64,000 nt of DNA. Source: Fallopia convolvulus (Eukaryota; Streptophyta; Magnoliopsida; Caryophyllales; Polygonaceae). The notes beneath the pieces are model-generated. The model was not told the origin of the DNA. It made no database searches and saw only the letters and a list, made by a program, of their open reading frames with translations. Of the stretch, positions 1 through 10,975 are shown piece after piece. The position numbers and the translations under genes were made by a program. The number at the start of each line of letters is the position of its first letter. The first letter of the stretch is position 1. The stretch is from positions 15,568,576 to 15,632,575 of the forward strand of contig OZ024722.1 in assembly GCA_964016875.1 (NCBI GenBank), in the 5' to 3' direction.

Positions 1-817
1 AGAAGAAGATTTTATCCTAAGACAAGTTTTGACTTTTAATTGAAGTAAGATTTGTTTTGTTTTCATACAATGTTCTCATTAAATCCTTTTGTTTGCTTCT
101 TTTCAATTATGTGTGAGTAGTTCGCTTTTTCTAGGGTCGGGGTTGAAAACCTGGCATGGTTGTGCATGATTGAATGTGTGATGAATGTTTGATTGCCTCT
201 TAATCTTTTATCTACTTGTTTTGTGCTTATGCTTTAACGAAAGTTGGAGTAATTCGAGTTTATTGCTTGATTGAAAGATAAAGTTTTAATCTTGAATGTT
301 GATATTGTTTGATAACGAAAGTTTCGAGCTTTGCATCTAAAAAATAAGTAGAAAGTGAAGTAATTCATGAAAGTCAATTGATTTGCTTGCTTAAATTAAC
401 GAAATTTGATAGCTTTATCTTCAAGGCATGTTATTTATCGTTCACACTATCTTAATTGCATGATTATGTCGTGGTAAACCCTTATCCTAGATCTTTTTCC
501 CATTCGAAAACACCTTCGTAATACTCTGTTTTGCATCGGTACTGAGGTATCCAGGTCGGTCCTGAACTTGCGTTTGTTTGCGTTATTTGTCTTGTTTAGG
601 TCGAAATTCAACATTGATACCGACCCTGACAAGGTCGGTATCGATGTGATCGAATCCTGGTTTTGCTTTCTTCTTTGTTTTATTTTATTTCCGTGTTTTC
701 CTGTTTTCTAGAATAGTAATCAAACATGAACTTGCTTCCCGTGGACGATCCTGACTTCGCTATACACAGCGGCGTCTTGACTACAAATTTATTTGTTGTC
801 GAGAAACCCTTTCAACA
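1..817 (+). mobile_element. Athila-alpha LTR, 3' part (start lies outside window)
   Basis: This stretch matches, with divergence, the last half of the LTR at 53123-54612: the stretch around 120-150 about a 'cta-gggtcgggg' core, the 'gataacgaaagtt' segment, and the ending '...cgtggacgatcctgac...tttcaaca'. It ends in CA exactly where copia integrase coding begins, so it is either a solo LTR or the right LTR of an element inserted in the copia element. The target duplication would be 818-822 (GGGCC), but the left copy is outside the window. It also carries the family motif in the form taccgaccctgac/ggtcggta near 618-644. Family assignment is by direct comparison inside the window. Confidence 0.8.
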
Positions 818-1432
818 GGGCCTGTCTCCCCACCAATACTAGGAGGTAACTTCTACTTTTTACTTTTAGTAGATGATTACTCTTGTTTCATGTGGTTAAA
901 ATTGCTAAGAAGTAAGGACGAGGCATTTGCTGGTTTTAAGACATTTAAGGCTAGAGTTGAACTAGAAAAAGGAGTGAAGATTAAGATACTCAGGACAGAT
1001 CGTGGAGGTAAGTTTACATCTAAGCAGTTCAAGGAGTTGTGTGATATGGAGGGAATCTAGAGACATCTTACTGCACCTTACTCCCCACAACAGAACGGGG
1101 TAGTGGAAAGGAGAAACCAGACTATTATGGAGACTGCTAAGTGTATGTTGAATTGCAAGTCTCTCCCACCAGATTTTTGGGGTGAAGCTGTAAGCACTAC
1201 AGTGTATATACTGAATAGGTCTTCAACAAGTAGTCTGAATGGTGTAACTCCATATGAAGCTTGGAACAATAGGAAGCCAGTGGTGAAACATTTGAAGATC
1301 TTTAGAAGTGTGGCACATGTCAAGAATACTACTCCAAATCTTCCTAAATTGCATGATATTTGTGGGGTATGAAGAAGGGTCGAAGGCATATAGGTTCTTT
1401 GATCCAAGCAAAAGAAAAATTGTGGTAAGTAG
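818..1432 (+). pseudogene. Ty1/copia integrase core (broken)
   Basis: Translation gives the copia integrase core. First catalytic Asp is in LLVDDYS, second in RTDRGGKF, and the Glu in NGVVERRNQT, followed by the typical FWGEAV...TPYEAW and the start of the KRKIVVS segment before the RT. The frame is broken by TAG after DMEGI near 1059-1061 and by a frameshift near 1368. The N-terminal zinc-binding part and gag are missing because an Athila LTR abuts at 817. The coding sequence resumes at 2573 after a solo LTR. It is a dead fragment of a copia pol polyprotein that would have catalysed cDNA strand transfer. Confidence 0.9.
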
Positions 1433-2572
1433 TGATATACACAATTATGTTGTGTATTTGGGAGGAGTTTTAGCATATGTTTGTGGTGGTTTTTAAATAT
1501 TTTATATGCTATCTACAACTAGGAAGAGGAAGACCCGAAGATATGTACTTTTGGATTTAAAGTTGGACTGAAGACGAAGAAGATCAACGTTCTGGTGTTG
1601 GCGGCGACCGCCGCCGACCAGGCAGCGCCCACCGCCTCTGACAGCCGCGTATTTCAAGTGCGCCACATGTTTTCTTTCTATTGGTCATATCTTTATCAAC
1701 TTTAATCCGAGATTTATGTATTTTTGGATAGACTTCTTTAGACCTAGTTCTTTATATTAGGGTTTGGAGAGTTGCATCTCTCATAGACTATTATCATATT
1801 TTTCTTTCAGAGTTTTTAGCTATTCTATGGAGAACTAAGCCCTTTTGCTTAGTCAGACAGTTTGAAGCTTTGTGTGACTTTCAGTTGTGAGATTTCTACT
1901 CTTTTATCTATTGCATGAAATTATTTTACTCTCTTGTTCAAATTGTTTATGTGATTGATTTCAGCAATTTCTAGGGTTGTTGTTATTAAATCTCAATTGC
2001 TAGATCTAGAGAAATTACTGGTTGAGTTTCTCTATTTCATAGTAGTAAACTGCATTGTACTAGTATCTGGTTGTGCTAGTCTATTGCAGAAGAGAGTTAA
2101 ATTGCATTCTAGTATAAAAGCTGGTTGTTTTATGCTAGAATTGTATCCTGATTATGTTCCTACTCTTAATGCTGCTTTTGAACTGAATCTTGATAGTTTC
2201 AGGGTTATTCAATTAGTTAGGATTGATAGTATCTAGTTGTGTTATCTTTGAAAAGGAATTGGAATTCCATATGCATGCGATATTGAGTGAAATCTATGAT
2301 CAACTTGTCATACAAATGTGGATCTCTAGTTGACTAAGTGTTTTCCCTAATTTGATAAAAACTCCAACTTTAATTGCTTTATTAGTTTTTGCATGCTAGA
2401 TAGTAGTTTAATTCATAAATACCCCTTTTACTTTAATTGACATAAAATTTACATAGAAAGATAAACCAACCTCCCTGCGGATTCGACCCTTACTTCCCTA
2501 AGACTACAGTCTTTAGGATTGTTAGGACTCTTTTGCATAGCCGTGATTTGCACGACCATTTCATGCCTATCA
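1433..2572. mobile_element. gypsy-type solo LTR with target duplication
   Basis: The segment starts TGATA and ends TATCA, is 1140 bp, and is flanked by the direct repeat AGTAG at 1428-1432 and 2573-2577. Removing it and one AGTAG restores the continuous copia frame (KIVVS-RDAIFNEE). It has no coding domain and no second LTR. Its end contains the 'ctgcggattcgaccctta...actacagtcttta' string common near the ends of plant gypsy LTRs. A GC-rich patch at 1598-1650 contrasts with the AT-rich rest. A solo LTR formed by LTR-LTR recombination is the simplest reading. Confidence 0.88.
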
Positions 2573-4470
2573 AGTAGAGATGCAATCTTTAATGAAGAAA
2601 GGAATTGGAATTGGAACAATTCAAAGGATAATAATCAAAAAGCCAGGAAACTTTCAATGTGTGTATTTCTGGTGGTGAGCACTCTACAAGTACCTCACAA
2701 GTGAATTCAGATGAAAGCTTTACACCTAACAACACAGTGCAACAAATGAGTTCAGGAAGTGATGATCAATCAAGAAATAGACAGTTGCAATCTTCAGGAT
2801 CAAGTAGTGCATGGTCGATTGGTGAAGATAGATCTTTAACTCCTATGAGAATGAGATCCTTATAGGAAATATATAACTCTACTTAAGAAATAGAAGAAGA
2901 AGTTGGCATGTGCTTCATAGCAGAAGATGAGCCTTGCCCATTTGAAGAAGTTGTGTTGAACAAGGAATAGAAGAAGGCAATGTATGTTGAGATGGAGTCA
3001 ATCCAAAGTAATGGCACATGGGAATTGGCTTTTCTTTCTAAGAACCACAAGGCTATAGGTCTTAGGTGGATTTTCAAGATTAAAAGGGAACCTGATGGAA
3101 GCATTCAGAAGTATAAGGCGAGGCTGGTTGCAAAGGGCTATACACAAAAGCATGGGATTGATTTTGAAGAAGCTTTTACTCCTGTTGCAAGGATGGAGAC
3201 AGTTAGAGTGTTGTTAGCTTTGCAACAGCCAAGAATCTCGAAGTTCATCATTTAGATGTTAAAACAACATTCCTAAATGGTTAATTAAAGGAAGAGGTCT
3301 ATGTGAAGCAGCATGAGGGATATGAAGATAAGAGATTTCCTGAAAAGGTGTTGAGTCTTCATAAGGCATTATGTGGTTTAAGACAGGCTCCACGTGCTTG
3401 GAATTGTAAGTTGAATCACTGCCTAAAGGAACTTGGGTTTGTGAGATGTCAGACTGAACATTCAGTTTACACTAGATTCCTCATTGAGGAAGTAATGATA
3501 CTAGGAATCTATGTGGATGACTTGATTGTGATTGGATCAAGTAGAGATGCCATAGACACATTCAAGGCTGAGATGAAGGAAAACTTTGACATGAGTGATT
3601 TGGGAATGCGAATTTATTACTCGGGGATCGAAGTAAAGCAAACCAGAAAAGAGATCTTCATTAGTCAAAAGGGACTCTCAAGTAAGATATTAGAGAAACT
3701 TGGGTTACAAGGGTGTAATCCTAGTACAGTTCCTATGGATCCTCGAATGAAGCTGTCAAAATAGGATTTAGATGAAGACATTGTTGATGGAACTCAATAT
3801 CGAAGTTTGATTGGAAGCTTAAGGTACTTGCTCAACACAATGCCTGATCTTTGTTATAGTGTGGGTGTATTGAGCAGGTTTATGGACTCTCCCAAGACTT
3901 CACACATGGATGCTTTAAAGAAAGTTGCTAGATATGTGAAGGGAACACTAGATTATGGAGTTGTTTATAAGAAGAATTCCAACACTCACACAATTGTTAG
4001 GCTATTCAGATAGTGATCTTGCAGGAGACATGAATGATCGCAAAAGCACAAGTGGGGTCATATATTTTCTAGGAAAGAATCATGTAACTTGGTCATCTAA
4101 AAAGCAGAGAATCGTTGCACTCACCTCTTGTGAGGTAGAGTATGTGGCAGGTACGACAGGAACTTGCCAAGGATTGTGGTTACAAAGTGTGTTGGATTCT
4201 CTGGAAGGAAAGAAGAGTGGAACACCAACTCTGTTTATGGATAACAAATCGGCCATTGCTTTGGAAAAGAACCCATTGTTCCATGAAAAAAGTAAACATA
4301 TAGATGTGAAGGTGCATTTCATCGGAGACTATGCTGAGAATGAAGAGATTAAGTTGGAATTGGTCAGGACAAATGAACAATTGGCAGATATTCTAACAAA
4401 ACCTTTAGCAAGGCAGAAGTTCTATGAATTGAGGAGTAAGATTGGGATGAAAGTACCAAATCAAGATTAG
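2573..4470 (+). pseudogene. Ty1/copia reverse transcriptase and RNase H (broken)
   Basis: Continuation of the copia pol interrupted at 1432. Visible in order: the S/T/Q-rich linker (2660-2860); RT with 'WIFKIKREPDGS', 'KARLVAKGYTQ' and 'FTPVARMETVR' (2980-3260); RT palm with the active site YVDD in 'GIYVDDLIVIG' near 3508-3540; thumb 'SLIGSLRYL'; and RNase H beginning 'YSDSDLAGD' (about 4008-4030) and ending 'LADILTKPLARQKF'. Stops or frameshifts occur near 2863, 2969, 3255, 3283, 3762 and 4012, so no enzyme can be made. The usual copia 'LDVKTAFLNG' region survives, damaged, at 3252-3283. Flanked downstream by the polypurine tract and 3' LTR. Confidence 0.93.
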
Positions 4471-4870
4471 GGGGAAGAATGAAAGTATATAAGTTTGATT
4501 AGTGTTATTGGTTTCATGTATTTCCTTTTATGAGTTGTTTCTGTGTATGAAATAGAGTCTATAAGAAGTCAACATAAGTTAGTTGGTTAGTGTGTAGGAC
4601 AAGGAGTATAACTATCTCATAAGGTGGTTAGTTAACTATCAAGATAACCACTCTAGAAGTTAGTTGAAGGTGGTTAGTGCAGACTTGTGTATCTATTATA
4701 TATGTGCGTAACTCGTGTAAAAACAGATAGTTAATTCTGTTAAGTAAAGAAGATCAATACAAGATTGCAGTATTGTTCAATGAAGTGTGTTTTTGTGTGA
4801 GATTCACATTGCTTTTACCAGAATCAATTGCATTTATCTCTTCAGTTATTCATGTATACTTTGTATAATG
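4466..4870 (+). mobile_element. copia polypurine tract and probable 3' LTR
   Basis: Directly after the pol stop lies a purine run (attagggggaagaa, 4466-4479) followed by TGAAAGTATATAAG at 4480, the expected start of a 3' LTR. A TATA-like 'attatatatg' lies near 4695-4704. I could not fix the right end: no clean CA end with inverted repeat of TGAAAG is visible, and the matching 5' LTR is not in the window. The 4870 limit is an estimate from where the sequence loses LTR-like character. Confidence 0.55.
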
Positions 4871-5934
4871 AGTATTTTAGCAGTGGTTTCTTGCTTGAAA
4901 ATAGTCTCCTAGCAACAAGAATCTGGACAATCTGAGACAGAGTGAGCTAGAAGAGCTACAAAAGACAAAATTAACAACAAGAATTTCCACGTAAGATCAA
5001 CCTGAATATTAAACCAGCTAAAAGATTCATTTTTCACACAAATCATACCCATAGTTCAGAAGACCAAAAAAAACTGTTTGTTTTCATTTGATTAAAAAAA
5101 CTACTTATGTCCACCAAAATTTTCTTATCCATTATGGTGTATTTCCTTACAATAGCAAGCTTTCTAAGGTAAACACGTGAGAAAAATGAGATGGTGATAA
5201 TGCGTTCATTTAACTTGGACCTTTTGGATATTAAAACTTCTCAAACTTCAAGAAAATTAACACAAACCTTTCTCATATAGAAAAATGAAGTTATTGAAAG
5301 AAATGGAAAATAACATCCAACAAGTTGAACAATAACTTAAAACAAAGATTAACAACAATGAACAAATATAGCTATTAGAGGGTGCATATAAAGCAATATA
5401 AGTCGTCCGTGCTTACCATGGTTGAAACAAGAATAAGTAATTCACACTCAAGTCCCATAAAGTATACATATAAAAGGAAGTATTATAATAATAATAATAA
5501 TTTAAAAAAGAAACTCGTGGTCTCAGAATGCAGAACTTCCCAAACATACATATTTTTGTATGTATGTTCAGTTTTTGCCAAGAGGCAACAAGAAGCCTAA
5601 AACCATCTAGAAGATTTATTTTCAAAGAAATCTTGCATAATCAAATTCATCCCCTCTACCTTTTTTTATTTGGGCTCCAATTAATCTTGTAAGTTCATTT
5701 TTTTGGATGTGATCTCAAACTTTCATCTCGAACTGATTAAGATATATTAAAAGCTCTATAGGAGCAATTTAGAGACTTGAATTATCTGATCATTACTTGC
5801 ATGCACACAAAATGTAAATTAGGATTATAGGGAATACTTACAGCCTTTGAAGACATTGACTTAGTTAATTGAATGTTTGAAAGTTAATCATGTCATATGG
5901 GCCAAATTTGAGTTCACGTATAAACTAAAGTTAC
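4871..5934. other. AT-rich sequence without recognised feature
   Basis: No coding domain, LTR end or RNA gene recognised. It contains a short (ATA/AAT)n microsatellite near 5485-5502. It may be residual host intergenic DNA or an intron of the exon-like fragment that follows. Confidence 0.5.
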
Positions 5935-6098
5935 CTAGCTCAAACTCTGCCTTGGGCCTGATGATGCAATGTTTGTCAACAAGCCTCTGGTCACCTATTG
6001 ATAGATAATAACGAATACTAGATTGTCGCACCTTAACCCAAGCATTGATGCATGCCTCATCACTTGCAGAAGGTGGCCGAAGGTACATCTCAATATAA
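5935..6098 (-). pseudogene. exon-like fragment with canonical splice borders
   Basis: On the minus strand a 164-nt open stretch is bounded by an acceptor-like 'tgttgctcctag' before 6098 and a donor-like 'gtaacttt' after 5935. It encodes a protein-like segment: YIEMYLRPPSASDEA, then INAWVKVRQSSIRYYLS, IGDQRLVDKHCI and a hydrophilic end EFEL. I do not recognise the family. There is no start codon evidence or second exon that I can support, although 'aaaggctgtaagtatt' further along the minus strand near 5839-5854 is another donor-like site. It could be a relic host exon or a gene piece carried by a transposon. Confidence 0.3.
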
Positions 6099-6289
6099 CT
6101 AGGAGCAACAAGAAAGGGTAAGATACTTAGCTGATGCTGTGAACCTTAGACAATAGCCTTGCAAGTTAAATATGACAACCCTTGTCTCTTTGTGTATCTT
6201 GTCCATCAAAAGTAGAGTGTGAGTGTCCATTTGATAATTGTTAGAGGAAAATGACAAGGAAGTTATGATAAGTGAATTATGATTACCAA

Positions 6290-7986
6290 GACAATGTTAT
6301 AATTCATCCCCTTCAAGGAGCGTTTGTTGCAAACCGTGCCATACATGACAATGTTCTTATAGCACATGAAGTATTCAATTCTTTCCAGCAACGAAAAGGG
6401 AAGACCGGATCGGATGCAATTAAACTAGATATGGAAAAGGCTTATGATTGAGTGGACTTGACTTTCTTATTCCGAATCTTGCAAAAGTTCGGTTTTAGTC
6501 CTATTTTCATAAAATGGATACAAGAGTGCGTTAAAACTACATCGTTCTCAATGCTTGTCAACAATAAGCCGATGGACATTTTCACGCCAGAAAAAGGACT
6601 ACGCCAATGAGATCCTCTCTTTCCTCTGCTTTTTATTCTAGAAGCAAAATTTTTGGCAAGAAGACTGCAAAGGGAATGTATGGATACAGCTCGTACAATT
6701 GGCTTTCCGATTACCAAGGGTGGGACTAAGGTTCCTTTTTTATCATTTGCAAATGACATACTTATTTTTGCACCTGCCACAGTTACTACATTCAGAAAGA
6801 TACAAACAATCCTTGACGAATACTCGAGTATCTTAGGTCAAAAGGTAACCTTTCATAAATCTGCCTTCCAGACAACTACAAGGGTCCCGCAGAAATTAAA
6901 AGAACGCTCCAGCAAGGAATAAATATTCCTAATTCTAGCGCTTTGGACAAATATCTTGGATGCCCAATTATTAACTCTAGAGTTTCCCATACCACGTTTG
7001 AGTCACTTATACATAAAACCGATAACCACCTAGCCCTATGGAAAGCAAAATCCTTATCTCAAATTGGAAGGAGCACTCTTATTAAAACAACCCTAACTAC
7101 AAAACCTTATTATACTATGCAAAGTTTCATGCTTCCGGAAAAAATGCTAAATGAGCTTGATTCCATAAATCGGAAATTCTTTTGGAACAAATCTAGAGAT
7201 TAAGTGCCCATGGTGGGATGGTACAAGATCTGTAAATCGAAAAAGAAAGGAGGACTAGATTTGTGTAGAGCAAGTCACATGAATAAAGATTTAGAAATGT
7301 GAGTCTTTTGGGAAATCCTGGCAGAACCAATAAACTTCTAGGTTTGTATTATAAAGGAAAATATCTTAAAGAAAAAGACCTTTTTGAATATGTTTGTACT
7401 AAAAATGTGTCATGGCAATGGAAGAAATTGATGAATCTAAAAGAGGACTTCAATAAAGGCTTACTATGGCAAATTGGAGATGGATAGTCGATCCGATTTT
7501 GGAAGGATGCTTGGGTAAACAATGCGACCACTTCGAGAAGAATGTCAAAATATTGCTGGGAGTGACAATGATTTTCCCGTAGCTCACTTCATAGATAATA
7601 ACATAAATTGGGATGAAAAATAGCTGAGGAAACTTTTACCTAATTTTTAGGTAGAAAAGATCTTGTCCATAACAATTCCCAGGAACCACATCCAAGATAG
7701 GCTATACTAGAATCCAAGTAAGAATGGGTGGTTTTCCACTCAGTCGTCTTTTGCCTTATTATCGAATGAATTAAATATGAATGATTGAGAATTTAATTGG
7801 ATTTGGAAACACGACCTAATGCCTAAAATAAAAATGTTCATGTTGAAGATTTGTATCAAAGGATTGCCTACCAAGGACCTTCTTATACAACGACATATTG
7901 TTGTCACTACTGAATGCCCATTATGCGGACATCCTGACGAAACAAATGAGCATCTTATGCTTAATTGTCCCTTTACTCTACAAAAG
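6290..7986 (+). pseudogene. L1-type LINE ORF2, RT and zinc-finger part (5'-truncated)
   Basis: The translation shows the plant L1 RT order: 'GAFVANRAIHDNVLIAHEVF', 'DAIKLDMEKAYD', 'GLRQ*DPLFPLLFILEA' and then 'FLSFANDILIF'. The active-site FADD motif reads FAND, so one metal-binding Asp is lost. Stops replace Arg in the AYDR.D segment and Gly in LRQGDP, and many more follow. Downstream come the thumb ('KYLGCPI', 'WKAKSLSQIGR') and the zf-RVT cysteines 'CPLCGHPDETNEHLML' near 7915-7955. The coding stream stops at 7986, where an Athila-alpha element is inserted, and resumes at 27054. The 5' end at about 6290 is inside the RT domain, typical of 5'-truncated LINE insertions. Confidence 0.88.
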
Positions 7987-9303
7987 TGTTGAGAGGGTGA
8001 TTTGACAACAAATAAAATTTATAGTCAAAACCCCGCTGAGTATAGGGGAGTCAGGGCAACAAACTTAGTAACGAATGTAACGAAGAAAACTCAAATAGGA
8101 ATAAAAATCTAGGACAAGGGTTACCACAACATAGCCATGCATATAAACTCGTAAGAAGATAAAGATCATGCCTTTAAGTAGATATATTCATCAACTGTCG
8201 CTGACTAGCAAGCAAATCAATCTATTCTCATAAACTAATTCACTCAATCACTTGTTTTAGATCCAAAGCTCGAAACTTTCGTAATCGAACAATATCAACC
8301 TTCAAGTCTATAACTTTCTTTCTCAATCAAGTTAAGAACTCAAATTACCTCGATTCTCATCTTGGCATAAACACAACAAGAAATCCAAAAATAGATAAAA
8401 GGCATTCAACACTTCAACTTACTCATCAAACATGCATAACTATGCCGGGTTTCAACCCCGACCCTAGATAGGAAAACTACTCACTAATCATAACTATAAA
8501 GCAAACAACTTCAATAAGAGAAAACATTGAAAACAAAAACTACTTCAAATTAATAAGAAAATTATCGTGTTACAGACTTCAGAAGAAACCGAAAAACAAC
8601 AAGAATACCGAACAGAAGACACGATTAACGACCCTGGCTTCGCTCTCGTTCCACCTCGACTCGATGACCCTCCACTCGACTTCTCTTCTCTCTCGGCTCT
8701 CCTAAAAGCTGATCTCCTACTTGCCACCCCCTTTTCAGGCTAGAAAGAAGGGTATTTATACTAATAAAGCTATCTAATAAAAAGGCTAGAAGATAAAAAA
8801 CTTTCCTAAAAGATAGAAACTAACCCTAGAAAGATAGAAAGATAATCTAGAAAGATAACAAGACATAAAACATAAAATATAATAACCCTAAAACTCATTA
8901 AAAACCCTACTAATACGGAATTATCAAGATAGATTTCCGCACAGGGTCGGTAGACATAAGATCTCTCGAAAAATTCTATCTCTAAGCCTCGTTAACGACC
9001 CTTCACAACCTCGTTAACGAGCCTGGATTTGGTTATCTTCAATTCTTCAACTCTAAAAGCCTGGACTTCGACTTCTCTATCTTCACACTCTTCTGTCTTC
9101 CACCATAGTATCCATTCAGTTCCAAAAAGCGCTCCTTCCTTGCTCAAAACCTACAAAAAGACACAAAACGGAGTAGCTTCCATACTTTTCACAAAATATG
9201 CAAACTCATACAAAAACACACAAAACTAACCCTAAAACTATTAAAACTAAACCAAACAAACTAAGAAAACACACTAAAAACTAGACTAAAAACATGAATA
9301 TCA
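7987..9303 (-). repeat. 3' LTR of the 7987-27053 Athila-alpha element
   Basis: Begins TGTTGAGA and ends ATATCA on the plus strand. It aligns with 25581-27053 base by base over long runs but lacks about 155 bp near its left end (between 'cagggcaacaaac' and the matching place at 25650-25805). A minus-strand TATA box TATAAATA lies at 8753-8760. Family palindromes occur at 8624-8634 and 8984-9020. Confidence 0.9.
8545..8727 (-). other. short LTR leader ORF (about 60 aa), start codon mutated
   Basis: Just downstream of the LTR TATA box lies an open frame reading A-S-R-R-S-A-F-R-R-A-E-R-E-E-K, then a Ser/Gly-rich middle and '...VRYSCCFSVSSEVC'. The copy in the other LTR (26295-26477) starts with ATG, while here the codon is GTG. 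The related frame in the plus-strand LTR (53691-53876) starts at the same place with ATG but has diverged. It may act as an upstream ORF on the genomic RNA; protein function is unknown and may not exist. Confidence 0.3.
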
Positions 9304-9345
9304 AAATACCCCATACTTAAATTTGCTTGTCCTCGAGCAATCACT
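9304..9345 (-). promoter_or_regulatory. polypurine tract with upstream GGACAAGCAA
   Basis: On the minus strand the sequence immediately before the 3' LTR reads TTTAAGTATGGGGTATT preceded by cgaGGACAAGCAA. This is the plus-strand primer site for cDNA synthesis. The same TTAAGTATGGGGT core recurs after ORF3 (10837-10850 here, 63563-63578 in the plus-strand copy). Confidence 0.8.
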
Positions 9346-10836
9346 AAACAAAAATCAAAACCAAACAAACATACTCATCAAGAAAATAGCCATCATCTAA
9401 AAAGCAACTTCAACACATATATGCACCAAATAGACATAAGAAAATACAATCCAACCTCACAAGGGTAATGTGTGTTTCACTCAACTCTCAAGTGTTTAGG
9501 CTTATAAATTCATCTCTCAACTCATCTTATATACAAAAACTCATAGAAATTGGAACTTATATCACCAAACTCTCTAACTAAGATTTGTCAAAGCAAGTAA
9601 AAATCATCAAGAGAACTTAGGCTCAATGAAAAACTTCATAGAAGCTTCCATTCGGCCGGGTTGTAATAGGGCTTGGTAATGACAAATAGGCATGGAAAAT
9701 ATTTGGTCATGTGGTGCTAATAATATCCAGGAATCAAAGACTCCTAAAAACTCACACATAACATCAAAAAATCTCATACAAACAATACCAAACTCACTCT
9801 TCATTATGCACTTCCTCTCTCGCTCACCCAACATATCCTAGAAAGTCTCATAAAAATACCTCAAAAGAATCTCTGGTTTATCTTTAAACACAAATGCACA
9901 TCTTACTTCTCTTTCCTTTTCTTATTTCTTTCAGATCTTTTCCTTTCAACTATATTTTTACTTTCGCAGCCTCGTTTACGAACCAACAGGGTCGTTAACC
10001 GAGCTTCATCGTGTCTACTTTCTTCACCTTTTTCTTTCAAAAAATTTTGTACATTCTTTCTTACCAAGAGATCTTTCTTTTTACAAAATAAAACAAAAGA
10101 CTTCCAATCTACCCTTCCCATAAACCCTTGATTTCGAAACCAATCATATCTTTTTCACTCTCTTTTTTACCCTCAACAAAACAAACCTTTCCAAACTAAG
10201 TCCTAACCCCCGGATAGGGTCAAACTTATCTCGTCTAGGGAACAATTTTGTGGAGCTAAAAATAAAGGCTTAAAGGCTAAAAAATTAGCTATAAAAAAGA
10301 GAATAACGATAAGGGTGGATATGGATAAGTAGGGCTTATGAAAATAAGTTCTGTATCATATGATCTTCACAAGTAATGAACTATAAATCTTATATAGGTC
10401 TCAAGAAATAGATAACCATCACAATTCCAAGAGATAATATGCATATAGAGAGTAAACCACACAAGAAAAGAAGAGGGATTTCATGAAGGTCTCCCTATAA
10501 GGCCAAAAATAACTCACAAGGTAGCAATTTTTGTTGGATTGCATTACTTATACTAAAAAGTATACATGCTCAATTTCATCATATGCTAAATATCCACATA
10601 AAAAACAGTTTCAAAACAAGAATCAGGCTATACTATCAAAGACATGCTTGCAAGGAATTATATGATCATGCTAGCAACTACTATCATAGAACCATAAGAA
10701 AAAGGGTCAATTTTAAAACTCTTTTTTTTTTTATTTGTTTTTCAAAATTTTCAAAATTTTCATTTATTAAAACAAAGAACTACTTCAAAACACATAAGAC
10801 ACAAAACAAACAAGACACTAACTTTTCTATCCTTTC
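9346..10836 (-). other. long 3' untranslated region of Athila-alpha with conserved islands
   Basis: No gene is present. Short islands shared with the beta (14173-15540) and gamma (40938-42333) elements stand out in otherwise diverged sequence: 'gtcatgtggtgctaa' near 9706-9720, 'ggatagggtcaaacttat' near 10213-10230, 'taaggccaaaaataactcacaaggta' split around 10499-10525, and an A/T-rich block of repeated aaaattttc units near 10742-10763. Palindromes of the family lie at 9965-10005. Confidence 0.6.
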
Positions 10837-10873
10837 CCACCCCATACTTTAAATTACAGTGTCCCCACTGTAA
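10837..10873 (-). promoter_or_regulatory. GNRA-type hairpin plus internal polypurine tract
   Basis: Read on the minus strand, TTACAGTG-GGGA-CACTGTAA folds as a perfect 8-bp stem closed by GGGA. (The plus strand at 10854-10873 reads ttacagtg-tccc-cactgtaa.) It is followed by ttTAAAGTATGGGGTGGG, a second copy of the element's own polypurine tract. It stands just after the ORF3 stop at 10976. See the same module at 15541-15579, 40899-40937 and 63541-63578. Confidence 0.7.
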
Positions 10874-10975
10874 TAAAAATAAGAAGAAGAAAAGAAAAGA
10901 AAACAAAAGAAAGAAAACAAAAGAAAAACTTACAAGATCTTGAAAGCAGAAAAGAAAACAACTCTTCAAACTGAA

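Noticed and set aside
1078..1476. Minus-strand ORFs over the copia integrase
   Set aside because: Reverse-frame shadows of the integrase coding sequence.
5480..5505. Possible CRISPR-like or satellite repeat
   Set aside because: It is only a short trinucleotide microsatellite; no spacer-repeat structure exists in the window.
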